Positions 15,696-24,139 of a DNA stretch of 64,000 bases are shown here, one piece after another. The stretch is from Treponema sp. (lineage in GTDB: Bacteria > Spirochaetota > Spirochaetia > Treponematales > Breznakiellaceae). The stretch spans positions 1 through 64,000 of the forward strand of contig WRLF01000012.1 in assembly GCA_009777735.1 (NCBI GenBank), in the 5' to 3' direction. The notes beneath the pieces are model-generated. The model had not been told where the DNA came from, did not search any database, and saw only the letters and a program-made list of their open reading frames with translations. How positions within the stretch are numbered: the first letter of the stretch is position 1; each line of letters starts with the position of its first letter. The position numbers were made by a program, and so were the translations under genes.

Positions 15696-15724
15696 TTGGC
15701 TTTCAACTAGTAATATGCTACAAC
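15696..15724 (+). promoter_or_regulatory. Possible promoter of tyrS with repeated CAACTAGTA
   Basis: TTGGCT (15696-15701) and TACAAC (15719-15724) are 17 bases apart, and the ATG at 15734 follows nine bases later without a Shine-Dalgarno. CAACTAGTA occurs twice, at 15704-15712 and 15721-15729; its core ACTAGT is a palindrome. Promoter strength is uncertain. Confidence 0.35.
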
Positions 15725-15733
15725 TAGTACATT

Positions 15734-17002
15734 ATGCATTCAGTGATTAAAAATTTACAGACAAGAGGCTTTATTCAGCAATGCACCAGTATGGATGGTC
15801 TTTCAAAAGCAATGGAGGAAGGACCGGTTATATTTTATGTGGGCTGCGATCCCACTGGGCCAAGTTTGCACATCGGGCATATGGTGCCGTTTTTTGCATA
15901 CCGTCACCTGCGGGAGGCGGGACAGAAAGGTATTGCCCTCATTGGCGCCGGCACTGCCCGCATCGGTGACCCTTCGGGAAAAACTGAATTACGTAAAATG
16001 CTCAGTTATGAAACGCTGGATACAAATGCAGCATCCATAACCACCCAGCTTGACCGTTTTATTGGTTTTGACGATGACACTGCCCGTACCGCCAATAACA
16101 AGGACTGGCTTGCCGAGCTTAATTATATCGACTTTTTACGGGATATTGGCAGCCATTTTTCTGTGAACCGTATGCTGACGTTTGAAACATATAAAAAACG
16201 CCTCGAAACCGGCCTTTCTTTTGTTGAATTTAACTACCAGCTTTTGCAAAGTTATGATTTTTTAGAACTGTATCGCCGGTATGGCTGTCGTTTGCAAATT
16301 GGCGGCGATGACCAATGGGGCAACATTGTTGCCGGTGTCGATTTGATCCGCCGTATTGAAGGGACAGAGGTGTTTGGCATGACGTTCCCGCTGGTTACCA
16401 CTGCCGACGGCAGTAAAATGGGCAAAACCGAAAAAGGTGCTCTCTTCCTTGATCCGGCGATAACCAGTCCTTACGACTTTTTCCAGTACTGGCGCAACGT
16501 GCAGGATGCCGACATCCGCCGTTTTCTGCTGATGTTCACTTTCCTACCGGTTGAGGAATGTGATGCCTTGACTGCACCGGGGAAAAACCCCAACGAGGCC
16601 AAAGAACGCCTTGCCTGGGAGATAACCGCCCTGATCCACAGTCAAACTGAAGCAGACAGGGCCCTTGCCGCAGCAAAGGCCGCTTTTGGCGGCAATGCCG
16701 TTGGCAGCGGGGACAGAGATGCAGGCAAGGCCGCTATGCCTCAAACAAAACTTTCCCGTACTGCATTTGAAACCGGCTACAATATTGTCGACTTGTTCTT
16801 TGATGCAGGTCTGGAACCCTCCAAAAGCGAGGCCCGCCGCCTTATTCAACAAGGTGGCGCATTTATGTCTGTCCCCGGTGGCAGCAATCTTGAAGCAATC
16901 AGTGATGTAACCACCCTCATTTACGCAGACCGGCTCAATGCCGAAGGTGAACTGATCCTACGCGCCGGGAAAAAACGTTTTTGTTTGGTAACAACCGGGT
17001 GA
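15734..17002 (+). CDS. tyrS: Tyrosyl-tRNA synthetase
   Basis: The 422-aa class I synthetase charges tRNA-Tyr. The HIGH motif is GPSLHIGHMVPFF (about residues 40-50), the tyrosine pocket includes FNYQLLQSYDFLELY and QIGGDDQWGNI, and the KMSKS loop is the variant GSKMGKT (about residue 230). The C-terminal S4-like RNA-binding part includes EARRLIQQGGA. Length and layout are normal. A short stretch near residue 325-335 (GSGDRDAGK) reads like a small species-specific insert. Confidence 0.97.
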   Translation: MHSVIKNLQTRGFIQQCTSMDGLSKAMEEGPVIFYVGCDPTGPSLHIGHMVPFFAYRHLREAGQKGIALIGAGTARIGDPSGKTELRKMLSYETLDTNAASITTQLDRFIGFDDDTARTANNKDWLAELNYIDFLRDIGSHFSVNRMLTFETYKKRLETGLSFVEFNYQLLQSYDFLELYRRYGCRLQIGGDDQWGNIVAGVDLIRRIEGTEVFGMTFPLVTTADGSKMGKTEKGALFLDPAITSPYDFFQYWRNVQDADIRRFLLMFTFLPVEECDALTAPGKNPNEAKERLAWEITALIHSQTEADRALAAAKAAFGGNAVGSGDRDAGKAAMPQTKLSRTAFETGYNIVDLFFDAGLEPSKSEARRLIQQGGAFMSVPGGSNLEAISDVTTLIYADRLNAEGELILRAGKKRFCLVTTG

Positions 17003-17106
17003 AAACATAAAATCCCCTTGATCTTTTTTCCTCCTTGCCGCATACTGATTTTGTTGTGATGCGGCATGGGTCGTATCTTTTAGTCTTAAACCAAGGAGAA
17101 GCACCA

Positions 17107-17196
17107 GTGCCCTGCGGAAGAAAGCGAAAACTGCGAAAAATCGCCACCCACAAACGCAAGAAAAAGCTGCGGAAAAACAGACACAAGAATAAATAA
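17107..17196 (+). CDS. Very basic 29-aa protein, AURKAIP1/COX24 (mS38-like) domain
   Basis: A GTG at 17107 preceded by AAGGAG at eight bases opens a 29-codon frame: PCGRKRKLRKIATHKRKKK followed by LRKNRHKNK. The pattern K-x2-K-[IM]-x-x-H-K-x-[KR]-K-x-x-[KR]-x-x-R-x-K is that of the COX24/AURKAIP1 domain, which in mitochondria is ribosomal protein mS38. Bacterial proteins of this size are annotated with the same domain; a ribosomal role there is likely but inferred. It stands alone between tyrS and dxs. An inverted repeat GCCGCAT/ATGCGGC (17037-17065) lies in its leader. Confidence 0.75.
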   Translation: MPCGRKRKLRKIATHKRKKKLRKNRHKNK

Positions 17197-17246
17197 TTAA
17201 AGGCGGCGGTTGCTGCTTTTAACCTCAATCTGGATACATAAGAAAA

Positions 17247-19178
17247 ATGTTATATACTTCCTCAATGTTATCCCAAATCAATGATCCGGCCGATTTAAAA
17301 AAACTCAGTTATCAAGACCTGGATATGTTAGCCGTTGAGATACGGGAAACCATTGTTGCATGTATTGCCCAAAACGGAGGGCATCTTGCTTCTAATCTTG
17401 GTGTGGTGGAGTTGAGTATTGCACTGCACCGTGTTTTCAATTCTCCAAGCGATAAAATTGTCTGGGATGTAGGACATCAATGCTATACGCACAAGCTCCT
17501 AACCGGGCGTTTAAAATTTTTTTCTGAACTGCGGAAAACGGGAGGGCTTGCAGGATTTCCCAAGCGGGAAGAGAGTCCCCATGATGCCTTTAATACCGGA
17601 CATGCCTCTACTTCAATTTCAGCTGCATCCGGCATACTTGCTGCCGAGCGTATACTGGGAGGTAAATGCAGAGTGGTAGCGGTTATCGGCGACGGAGCCT
17701 TAACCGGAGGGCTTGCATATGAAGCTCTTTCCCATGCAGGGCATCTGGGGTTGCCGCTCATTGTTATTCTCAACGACAATACAATGTCCATCAGTCCCAA
17801 TGTGGGTGGACTTTCTAAATACCTTAGCCGTCTTTCCATGAAGGCAAAATACCAGCGTTTTCGCCGTTATTTTGACACCATGGCTCAAAAAATACCCTTT
17901 ATTGGGGGTATTTTCTTTGATTTAGTGGTTCGGCTCAAACGAGCGATTAAGGCGGTTTTTTATACCGATAATTTTTTTGTTGATTTGGGTTTTGAGTATG
18001 TAGGACCGATTGACGGGCATCACATTCAAAGCCTGGTGAGAGTACTGGAAGATGTACGCCAACTGGATCGACCTGTGGTTGTCCATATTATTACCCGTAA
18101 AGGGAAGGGCTGTAACTATGCCGAGGACGATCCGGGGAATTATCATGGTGTGAAGGCTTCTCAAAAAAAAGAATCGGACGGGGACAGACATTCTTTTACC
18201 GATGCTTTTGGGGCTGCTCTTGTTACCATGGCCGGAAGAGACAGCCGGATTACTGCTCTTACCGCTGCAATGGAAGCAGGCACCGGGCTTTCCCTATTCA
18301 AACGGGCTTTTCCCCATCGTTTTTTTGATGTGGGTATTGCGGAAGGACATGCCGCTACTTTTGCCGCCGGGCTTGCTGCCAGGGGCCTCAAGCCAGTTGT
18401 TGCCATTTATTCAACATTTATCCAGCGTTCGGTGGATCAGATTATCCACGATACTGCTCTGCAAAAACTTCCGGTGTTGTTTGCTCTGGATCGGGCAGGT
18501 TTTGTTGACGGAGACGGCGAAACCCACCAGGGCCTTTTTGATATAGCTCTGTTTCGTTCGGTACCGAATATCACCATTTTTGCCCCCGCCAGTGAAACAG
18601 AACTGCGACTTATGCTTGATTACAGCCTTCGTCTTGACAGCCCGGCGATGATGCGTTATCCCAAAGCTCTCTGCCCATCCGAACTTCCTGCTTTTTCACT
18701 CCCTCTGGAAGAAGGCAGAGGCGTTTGGCTTCGCCGGACGACCGGAAGTAAGGTGTGCCTCGCCTTTACCGGAAGTGTCTGTCCCCAGGCAATAAAGGCG
18801 GTACATTTGCTGCAGGAACAGGGCATTTCAGCGGATCTGTACAATATACGCTTTATCAAACCTGTTGACGAAGATTATCTTGCCGGCATCCTCAACAGCT
18901 ATGACCTCGTTGCTTTTATTGAAGAAGGTATCCGCCTGGGAGGGTTTGGTGAGTATGCAGCCGCTCTGGGTTCTTGCCGGAACTGCCGTGCCGAGACAGT
19001 AGTACTTGCTGTCGAAGGAGATTTTGCCAACGCCAATCATGCATTGGGAACGAGAGAGCAATTGTTACAAGACAACAGGCTTGACGGTGAGGGTATTGCG
19101 GCAGGTATTCATGAGAAAATCCATTGGTTTTCGCAAAAAAGATGGGAACACACACCATTTGAGCAAATAAAACTTTAA
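17247..19178 (+). CDS. dxs: 1-deoxy-D-xylulose-5-phosphate synthase
   Basis: This 643-aa thiamine-diphosphate enzyme makes DXP from pyruvate and glyceraldehyde-3-phosphate, the entry to the MEP isoprenoid route. Visible marks are GGHLASNLGVVELS, WDVGHQCYTHKLLTGR, the ThDP motif beginning VIGDGALTGG (about residue 150), DNTMSISPNVGG, and in the pyrimidine-binding domain GIAEGHAATFAAGLA and DRAGFVDGDGETHQG. ATG at 17247 is used; an in-frame ATG at 17265 is equally possible. No clear Shine-Dalgarno is present. A short KKESDGDRHS stretch replaces the usual linker sequence. Confidence 0.96.
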   Translation: MLYTSSMLSQINDPADLKKLSYQDLDMLAVEIRETIVACIAQNGGHLASNLGVVELSIALHRVFNSPSDKIVWDVGHQCYTHKLLTGRLKFFSELRKTGGLAGFPKREESPHDAFNTGHASTSISAASGILAAERILGGKCRVVAVIGDGALTGGLAYEALSHAGHLGLPLIVILNDNTMSISPNVGGLSKYLSRLSMKAKYQRFRRYFDTMAQKIPFIGGIFFDLVVRLKRAIKAVFYTDNFFVDLGFEYVGPIDGHHIQSLVRVLEDVRQLDRPVVVHIITRKGKGCNYAEDDPGNYHGVKASQKKESDGDRHSFTDAFGAALVTMAGRDSRITALTAAMEAGTGLSLFKRAFPHRFFDVGIAEGHAATFAAGLAARGLKPVVAIYSTFIQRSVDQIIHDTALQKLPVLFALDRAGFVDGDGETHQGLFDIALFRSVPNITIFAPASETELRLMLDYSLRLDSPAMMRYPKALCPSELPAFSLPLEEGRGVWLRRTTGSKVCLAFTGSVCPQAIKAVHLLQEQGISADLYNIRFIKPVDEDYLAGILNSYDLVAFIEEGIRLGGFGEYAAALGSCRNCRAETVVLAVEGDFANANHALGTREQLLQDNRLDGEGIAAGIHEKIHWFSQKRWEHTPFEQIKL

Positions 19179-19239
19179 CAGACACTGTTGGAGTTACTCT
19201 AGCCCCGCACCCGAAATTCAGCTATGATAACACATACAA

Positions 19240-20052
19240 ATGGCATGGATTCAACGATTAATAGAAATATATGATTTTCTCCGGCCTGTCCTTGATATAG
19301 TATTGCTTGCCTTTCTGCTGTACAAAGGCTACGAACTGTTAGTGAAAACGCAGGCGTTGTCACTGGTAAAAGGTGCCGGATTTCTTCTTCTGGTCTACGG
19401 AATTGCCTATCTTTTCGGGTTGACCACGCTCCAGTGGGTGCTGGGTATTTTTGGCCCTGGACTCTTAATTGTTATTGCAATAGTATTTCAACCGGAACTT
19501 CGCAAAATAATTATGCGCCTTGGGCAGGTGGAGTTTTTTCGTCCGGATGCCAGGCCCACTATCGGTCAGCTTGAGGCGGTGGTGACAGCTGCGGAACTGC
19601 TTTCCCAGAAACGGCGGGGAATGCTGGTCGTTTTCCCGAGAAAAATAAATATTCGTAATGTCCTGGAGACCGGAACTAAAATCAATGCGGAGATTTCATC
19701 CGGTTTAATCGTTACCATTTTTGAATTTGACGGCCCCCTGCATGACGGGGCAATGGTCATTCAAAACGGCAAAATTATCTCTGCAGGGTGTTTTTTACCC
19801 CTTTCAGAACAACAGGATATACGCAAAAGTTTTGGAACAAGGCATCGTGCCAGCCTGGGTATGTCCGAACAGTCTGACGCGATAGTACTTGTTGTCTCGG
19901 AAGAAACCGGCGCCATGTCCATTGCCTTTGATGCCAAGTTGTACTACGATCTTTCCCCGTTGGAAGTAACCCGAAAACTCAAGGAAATTCTTGACAGGGG
20001 AAGCCGCCGTGTCGAACTGGATGATGAGAAGGAAGTACTCGTTGAACAGTAG
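19240..20052 (+). CDS. cdaA: Diadenylate cyclase CdaA (c-di-AMP synthase)
   Basis: The 270-aa membrane enzyme makes the second messenger c-di-AMP from two ATP. Three hydrophobic helices fill residues 10-80 (VLDIVLLAFLLYKGYELL and following). The DAC domain has both catalytic motifs: LHDGAMVI (about residue 167) and GTRHRASLG (about residue 200). As in many bacteria it is followed by the YbbR-domain regulator gene, overlapping it. c-di-AMP usually governs potassium/osmolyte balance and cell-wall state. Confidence 0.95.
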   Translation: MAWIQRLIEIYDFLRPVLDIVLLAFLLYKGYELLVKTQALSLVKGAGFLLLVYGIAYLFGLTTLQWVLGIFGPGLLIVIAIVFQPELRKIIMRLGQVEFFRPDARPTIGQLEAVVTAAELLSQKRRGMLVVFPRKINIRNVLETGTKINAEISSGLIVTIFEFDGPLHDGAMVIQNGKIISAGCFLPLSEQQDIRKSFGTRHRASLGMSEQSDAIVLVVSEETGAMSIAFDAKLYYDLSPLEVTRKLKEILDRGSRRVELDDEKEVLVEQ

Positions 20053-21037
20053 AAAGCTGCTTATCAGGTTAATAGAAAACTGGCCGGCAAAGGTTCTCGC
20101 TCTTGCCCTTGCTCTGGTACTGTTCGTGTTTAATCAAATGCGTACCATGACGACACGCCATCTTTCGGTTCCTCTTATTGTTGAGACCAGTGCCGATCTT
20201 GTTCCGGCAGGCCCTTATCCGCAAAATGTCAGATTACACCTGAGGGGAGAAGATGACGGCATCAGGGCAATTGCAGACGGCGACATCGAAGCTTATGTGG
20301 ATTTCACCGGGTATGACATCGAAGGATTGTATCATACTTCTGTACAAATACGCAGAAAGGGAAGCGCTCTTGGCATAGAGCCGCTGGAAATTACCGTCAG
20401 CCCTCTGGAGGTTTCCCTCTACCTTGACCTTAGGGTAGAAAAAACACTTCCGCTGGCGGCGGTTGAAATGCATGGCTCGGTTGCTTCAGGTTTTGACCTT
20501 GTTTCACATTTGGTTGTTCCATCGGAAATTGTTGTTTCCGGGCCTTCGGGCATTTTGGAAAATGTAACGGAACTTAAAACAGATTCTGTTAATTTGAGCG
20601 GCAGGAACAGCAACTTTACTGTAATGGTTAATATTATTAACCCAAGCCCCTTTGTTACATTGAGGGGAAGCGGAATGGCAGAATTCCAGGGGGATATCAG
20701 CCCTTCGGTTCCGGTTCGGAATATTGAAGGCATACCCATTACGCTTACCGGGCTTAACCCGGGCTTTGCAGCAGATATTCATGGAAGAACCGGAAGTGTC
20801 CGGCTTGAAGGGATGCAGGAACAGTTGGATGCTTTTTCGCCTGCTGCGGATTTCCTGACGGCGGATTGTTCCGGGCTGACCGGGCCGGGAACCTATATGC
20901 TGCCGATTGCAATTAATCTGCCCGAAGGGTTCATTCTGCTTAGGCATGAACCCGATCAATTAAATATTACCATAACACTAATTGAAGATGAGGATGAAGC
21001 ATCTCTTCTGCCGCAAAATGAGCAGTTTGAAGAATGA
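20042..21037 (+). CDS. cdaR: YbbR-domain protein, CdaA regulator CdaR
   Basis: One N-terminal membrane helix (VLALALALVLFVF) anchors a large exported part made of YbbR repeats, seen as recurring blocks such as FDLVSHLVVPSEIVVSGPSG and PVRNIEGIPITLTGL. CdaR proteins bind and modulate CdaA. TTG at 20042 (331 aa) is preferred because AAGGAA stands seven bases upstream and it gives the usual short N-terminus NSRKLLIRLIENWPAKVLAL; an ATG at 20021 is possible. The gene overlaps cdaA by 11 bases and is followed by acpS. Confidence 0.88.
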   Translation: MNSRKLLIRLIENWPAKVLALALALVLFVFNQMRTMTTRHLSVPLIVETSADLVPAGPYPQNVRLHLRGEDDGIRAIADGDIEAYVDFTGYDIEGLYHTSVQIRRKGSALGIEPLEITVSPLEVSLYLDLRVEKTLPLAAVEMHGSVASGFDLVSHLVVPSEIVVSGPSGILENVTELKTDSVNLSGRNSNFTVMVNIINPSPFVTLRGSGMAEFQGDISPSVPVRNIEGIPITLTGLNPGFAADIHGRTGSVRLEGMQEQLDAFSPAADFLTADCSGLTGPGTYMLPIAINLPEGFILLRHEPDQLNITITLIEDEDEASLLPQNEQFEE

Positions 21038-21049
21038 CAGGGGGAGTTA

Positions 21050-21424
21050 TTGATTACCGGCATAGGTGTAGATATAGTCAATGTACAGAGAATGAAACGC
21101 TGGCGGTCAATACCCGGTATTTTGGAGCGTTATTTCCATCCGCAGGAGTTGAGTGCTGCGCGTTTGCGGGGGGGAGCAGAGGAACTTTCTCTTGCCGCAC
21201 GCTTTGCGGCAAAAGAAGCTTTTGGTAAAGCGCTTGGTACCGGGCTTGAAGGAATTGTATTAAAGGATATTATGGTAATTAACCATCATAACGGGCGGCC
21301 GGAAATAAAAGTTTTCGGAACTGCGCTATCGGCTTTTGAAAAATGCGGGGCAAACCGTATACATCTGTCCCTTACGCATGATCATGACAACGCGGTCGCT
21401 ATGATTGTAATGGAATTATTATGA
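21050..21424 (+). CDS. acpS: Holo-[acyl-carrier-protein] synthase
   Basis: This 124-aa enzyme puts the 4'-phosphopantetheine arm on AcpP. The two metal/CoA motifs are present: GIGVDIVNVQRM (Asp about residue 8) and RFAAKEAFGKALGTG (Glu about residue 58). LSLTHDHDNAVAMIV completes the fold. The start is TTG at 21050 after AGGGGGAG, with short spacing; no ATG fits the conserved N-terminus. Its substrate gene acpP is at 43559. Linkage behind cdaA-cdaR suggests one operon. Confidence 0.95.
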   Translation: MITGIGVDIVNVQRMKRWRSIPGILERYFHPQELSAARLRGGAEELSLAARFAAKEAFGKALGTGLEGIVLKDIMVINHHNGRPEIKVFGTALSAFEKCGANRIHLSLTHDHDNAVAMIVMELL

Positions 21425-21434
21425 AGGAGGCATA

Positions 21435-22295
21435 ATGGCCAGAAAAGACAAAGAATTAAAAGTATCATTTATTTCCAAAAAAGAAAATGAATGTCCTGCC
21501 TGCGGAGCATTGTTTAACAAGGAAGAACTGTATACCGGAGGAGGCAGGCTCATCGCAGGCGCTCTTACTGCAGAACTGCATCGCCTCTATGAGCCGTCGG
21601 CTAAATATGGCGATGTATTTCCCCTTATCTATCAGGCGTTTGTTTGCCCTGAGTGCTGGTTTGCCTCTTCAGAGACTGACTTTCCCCTTCTCCCGGCAGA
21701 GAAAGCGGATAAGGTTCAGGCTGATAAAAACAGGCGTCAGGCTGATACTTTGCTGATTTTTCCCGAAACTGATTTTACCGAACCCAGGAGACTCATGGAA
21801 GGAGCCGCTTCCCAATATCTGGTTCTGCGTTGTTATGATTATTACGGGAAAAATACCTCGCCAACGATCAAACAGGGGATTGCTTCTCTCAGAACAGCAT
21901 GGCTTGTTGATGAGCTGGATAAAAAATACCCTCAACAGCACTACGACTGGGTAGCAACACTGTTCCGAAAAAAAGCCGAATATTTTTATAATGAAGCGTT
22001 GGCACGTGAGCAAAAAGGAGCCGAGTCCATGTCGGGAATAAAGGCATTTGGTCCTGACACCGACAAGAACTATTCTTACGAGGGGATGCTGTACCTCTGT
22101 GCGTATCTTCGCTACAAATATGGTTCTTCGCAAAATCCTGTTGCACGCAAGTCTTCTCTTGAATCCGCCCGCAGAACCATTGCCAAACTGTTTGGTATGG
22201 GGAAAATGTCCAAGGACAAACCCGGAGCATTTCTTGATCAAGCCCGGAAAGTTTACGATGCCATCCACAAAGAACTTGGCGAAAGTGACGCATAA
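21435..22295 (+). CDS. DUF2225 family protein
   Basis: The 286-aa protein carries two CxxC pairs: ENECPACGALF near residue 17-25 and FVCPECWFASSETDF near residue 72, a zinc-ribbon-like arrangement that marks DUF2225. Between and after them are helical stretches with TPR-like character (KYGSSQNPVARKSSLESARR). The function of the family is not established. ATG at 21435 follows GAAGGAGG. It is 10 bases after acpS and ends 14 bases before truA. Confidence 0.75.
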   Translation: MARKDKELKVSFISKKENECPACGALFNKEELYTGGGRLIAGALTAELHRLYEPSAKYGDVFPLIYQAFVCPECWFASSETDFPLLPAEKADKVQADKNRRQADTLLIFPETDFTEPRRLMEGAASQYLVLRCYDYYGKNTSPTIKQGIASLRTAWLVDELDKKYPQQHYDWVATLFRKKAEYFYNEALAREQKGAESMSGIKAFGPDTDKNYSYEGMLYLCAYLRYKYGSSQNPVARKSSLESARRTIAKLFGMGKMSKDKPGAFLDQARKVYDAIHKELGESDA

Positions 22296-22304
22296 TCGCA
22301 TAAC
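22276..22304 (+). promoter_or_regulatory. Promoter of truA inside the end of the DUF2225 gene
   Basis: TTGGCG (22276-22281) and CATAAC (22299-22304) are 17 bases apart. The ATG at 22310 comes five bases after the -10 hexamer and has no Shine-Dalgarno, which points to a leaderless message. Confidence 0.45.
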
Positions 22305-22309
22305 CTCTA

Positions 22310-23119
22310 ATGCGAACCATTAAACTGCTGATTGCATACGACGGAACAGATTTTTGTGGCTGGCAAAGACAGGATATGCCGCTTGCAGGCGGCATACAGC
22401 CGGGGCAGCGTACTGTACAGGCGGTTGTGGAATCTGCGCTTGAGCGTATGCACCATCACCCCGTAGCAGTTATCGGAGCGGGGCGCACCGATTCTGGGGT
22501 TCACGCAGCAGGGCAAGCCGCCTCTTTTCAAACCGGTATCGAAAGCATCAATCCGGAACGCTTTGTTCCGGCGCTCAATGGCCTGCTGCCGCAGGATGTG
22601 CGAATCCTTGAAGCAAAAGAAGTATGCGCCGATTTTCATGCCCGGTTTGACGCACGTTTAAGAACGTATCGTTATTTTTGCATCTGCGGCAGACATGCCC
22701 TGCCTCATGAAAGCCGCTATGCGATACAGCTTTGGCGTTATCCCAACATTGAACTCCTTAACTCCTACTGCCGCAATGTACTGGGTGAACGGGACTGTTC
22801 GCTGTTTGCCGCAGCTGAAAGAGGTGCGCCGTCGGCAGATGGCGGAGCATCGGGGTATTCAGGCAAGTCTCGCAGCAGATATATTTCACGTGCATCGTTC
22901 TTTGTTGAAAAAGATCGTCTGGTTTTTGAAATCAGCGCCAACGCTTTCCTGTGGAAAATGGTACGCTCCATTGCCGGCACTTTTCTCCATTACGAAGAAC
23001 GTAACACGCCGCCCGGTCAACTGTGTGACATCATTGCTTCCGGCGACCGCAGTCTTGCCGGTCCAACATTTCCGCCGCACGGTTTATTTCTATGGAAGGT
23101 TGATTATTTTAGGGAATAG
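22310..23119 (+). CDS. truA: tRNA pseudouridine(38-40) synthase TruA
   Basis: The 269-aa enzyme makes pseudouridine in the tRNA anticodon arm. The catalytic Asp is in GAGRTDSGVHAAGQ (about residue 63). Other family marks are IAYDGTDFCGWQRQ at the N-terminus, ALNGLLPQDVRI, FHARFDARLRTYRY, and FLWKMVRSIAGTFL near the C-terminus. Length is normal. It probably starts at the ATG at 22310 as a near-leaderless transcript. Confidence 0.95.
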   Translation: MRTIKLLIAYDGTDFCGWQRQDMPLAGGIQPGQRTVQAVVESALERMHHHPVAVIGAGRTDSGVHAAGQAASFQTGIESINPERFVPALNGLLPQDVRILEAKEVCADFHARFDARLRTYRYFCICGRHALPHESRYAIQLWRYPNIELLNSYCRNVLGERDCSLFAAAERGAPSADGGASGYSGKSRSRYISRASFFVEKDRLVFEISANAFLWKMVRSIAGTFLHYEERNTPPGQLCDIIASGDRSLAGPTFPPHGLFLWKVDYFRE

Positions 23120-23155
23120 CCCCTCACACTTCTTTCCTGTATACTGTAATCATCC

Positions 23156-24130
23156 ATGAAAGTCAGCATTATTATACCTGCGCTTAATGAAGAGAAACTG
23201 CTTCCCCGGCTTCTGGAAAGTATTAAAAGTCAGGATTTTGATGATTGCGAAGTAATAGTTGCTGATGCCAATTCCCAAGACCGGACACGGGAGATAGTGG
23301 CGCACTACGGCTGTACAATAGTGGACGGCGGTTTGCCTGCTGTTGGGCGAAATGCCGGCGCCGCTGCGGCACAGGGTGATTTTTTATTTTTCCTGGATGC
23401 GGATGTTGTTTTACCCAAGGGTTTTATCCGCAATGTATACGAGGAAATGCAGGAACGGTATATCGACCTTGCCACCTGTGAAATACGGCCGCTTTCGGAT
23501 TACCGCCTTGACAGAGTGCTGCATCGGATGATCAATTTAGCTGTTCTTCTCAGCCTCAGAATCGATCCAAAGGCATTTGGTTTCTGCATTTTTATTACCA
23601 AACGTCTTTTTCACAGGGTAGGCGGTTTTGACGAGACCATTTTTGTTGCCGAGGATAATGATTTAGTTAAGCGTGCATCTCTGATCAGGCCCCTGCACTA
23701 CCTCAATTCGGCGCATATACTGGTAAGCATACGCCGTTTTGAAAAAGAAGGCCGCTTTTCCTATTTCAACAAGGGGATAAAGCTGAACCTTTACCGGACT
23801 TTCCGGGGAGAAATTCGCAGTGATGAAGTGGTTCAATACGAATTTGGTAATTATGAAAAACCGGAAGAAAAGGAAGATACCATTTTTCTTGACTGGCTTG
23901 AAGAACGCTTGCTTAAAGTAGAGGAAAAATCACGGAATTTCAATAAAATAGTTCCGGTGCAGAAAAATAATTCCGGTGTGATGCAGGAACACCCAAACCT
24001 TGGTGATTTTTCTCATTTGATGGAAGACCTTGATGCATATATGGGAAAAAAAGAGCGGCGGGTACAGCGGCGTCTCAAATGGAAAAATTTTTTCAAAATT
24101 AGAAAGCCTCGTTCAGAGCAACACAAATGA
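23156..24130 (+). CDS. Family 2 glycosyltransferase
   Basis: The 324-aa protein opens with the GT-A fold signature MKVSIIIPALNEEKLLPRLL and has the metal-binding D-x-D in FFLDADVVLP (about residue 80). ADANSQDRTREI supplies nucleotide-sugar binding residues. The C-terminal third (from about 215) is charged and likely coiled (EEKEDTIFLDWLEERLLKVEE). No membrane helices stand out. Donor and acceptor sugars are unknown. A TATACT at 23140-23145 precedes the ATG closely and there is no Shine-Dalgarno. Confidence 0.85.
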   Translation: MKVSIIIPALNEEKLLPRLLESIKSQDFDDCEVIVADANSQDRTREIVAHYGCTIVDGGLPAVGRNAGAAAAQGDFLFFLDADVVLPKGFIRNVYEEMQERYIDLATCEIRPLSDYRLDRVLHRMINLAVLLSLRIDPKAFGFCIFITKRLFHRVGGFDETIFVAEDNDLVKRASLIRPLHYLNSAHILVSIRRFEKEGRFSYFNKGIKLNLYRTFRGEIRSDEVVQYEFGNYEKPEEKEDTIFLDWLEERLLKVEEKSRNFNKIVPVQKNNSGVMQEHPNLGDFSHLMEDLDAYMGKKERRVQRRLKWKNFFKIRKPRSEQHK

Positions 24131-24139
24131 GGTGTACCA

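Noticed and set aside
22884..22892. TTTCACGTG inside truA, resembling half of a parS site
   Set aside because: The flanks do not complete the 16-bp palindrome TGTTTCACGTGAAACA, and it is in a coding region far from parAB. No full parS was found in the window.
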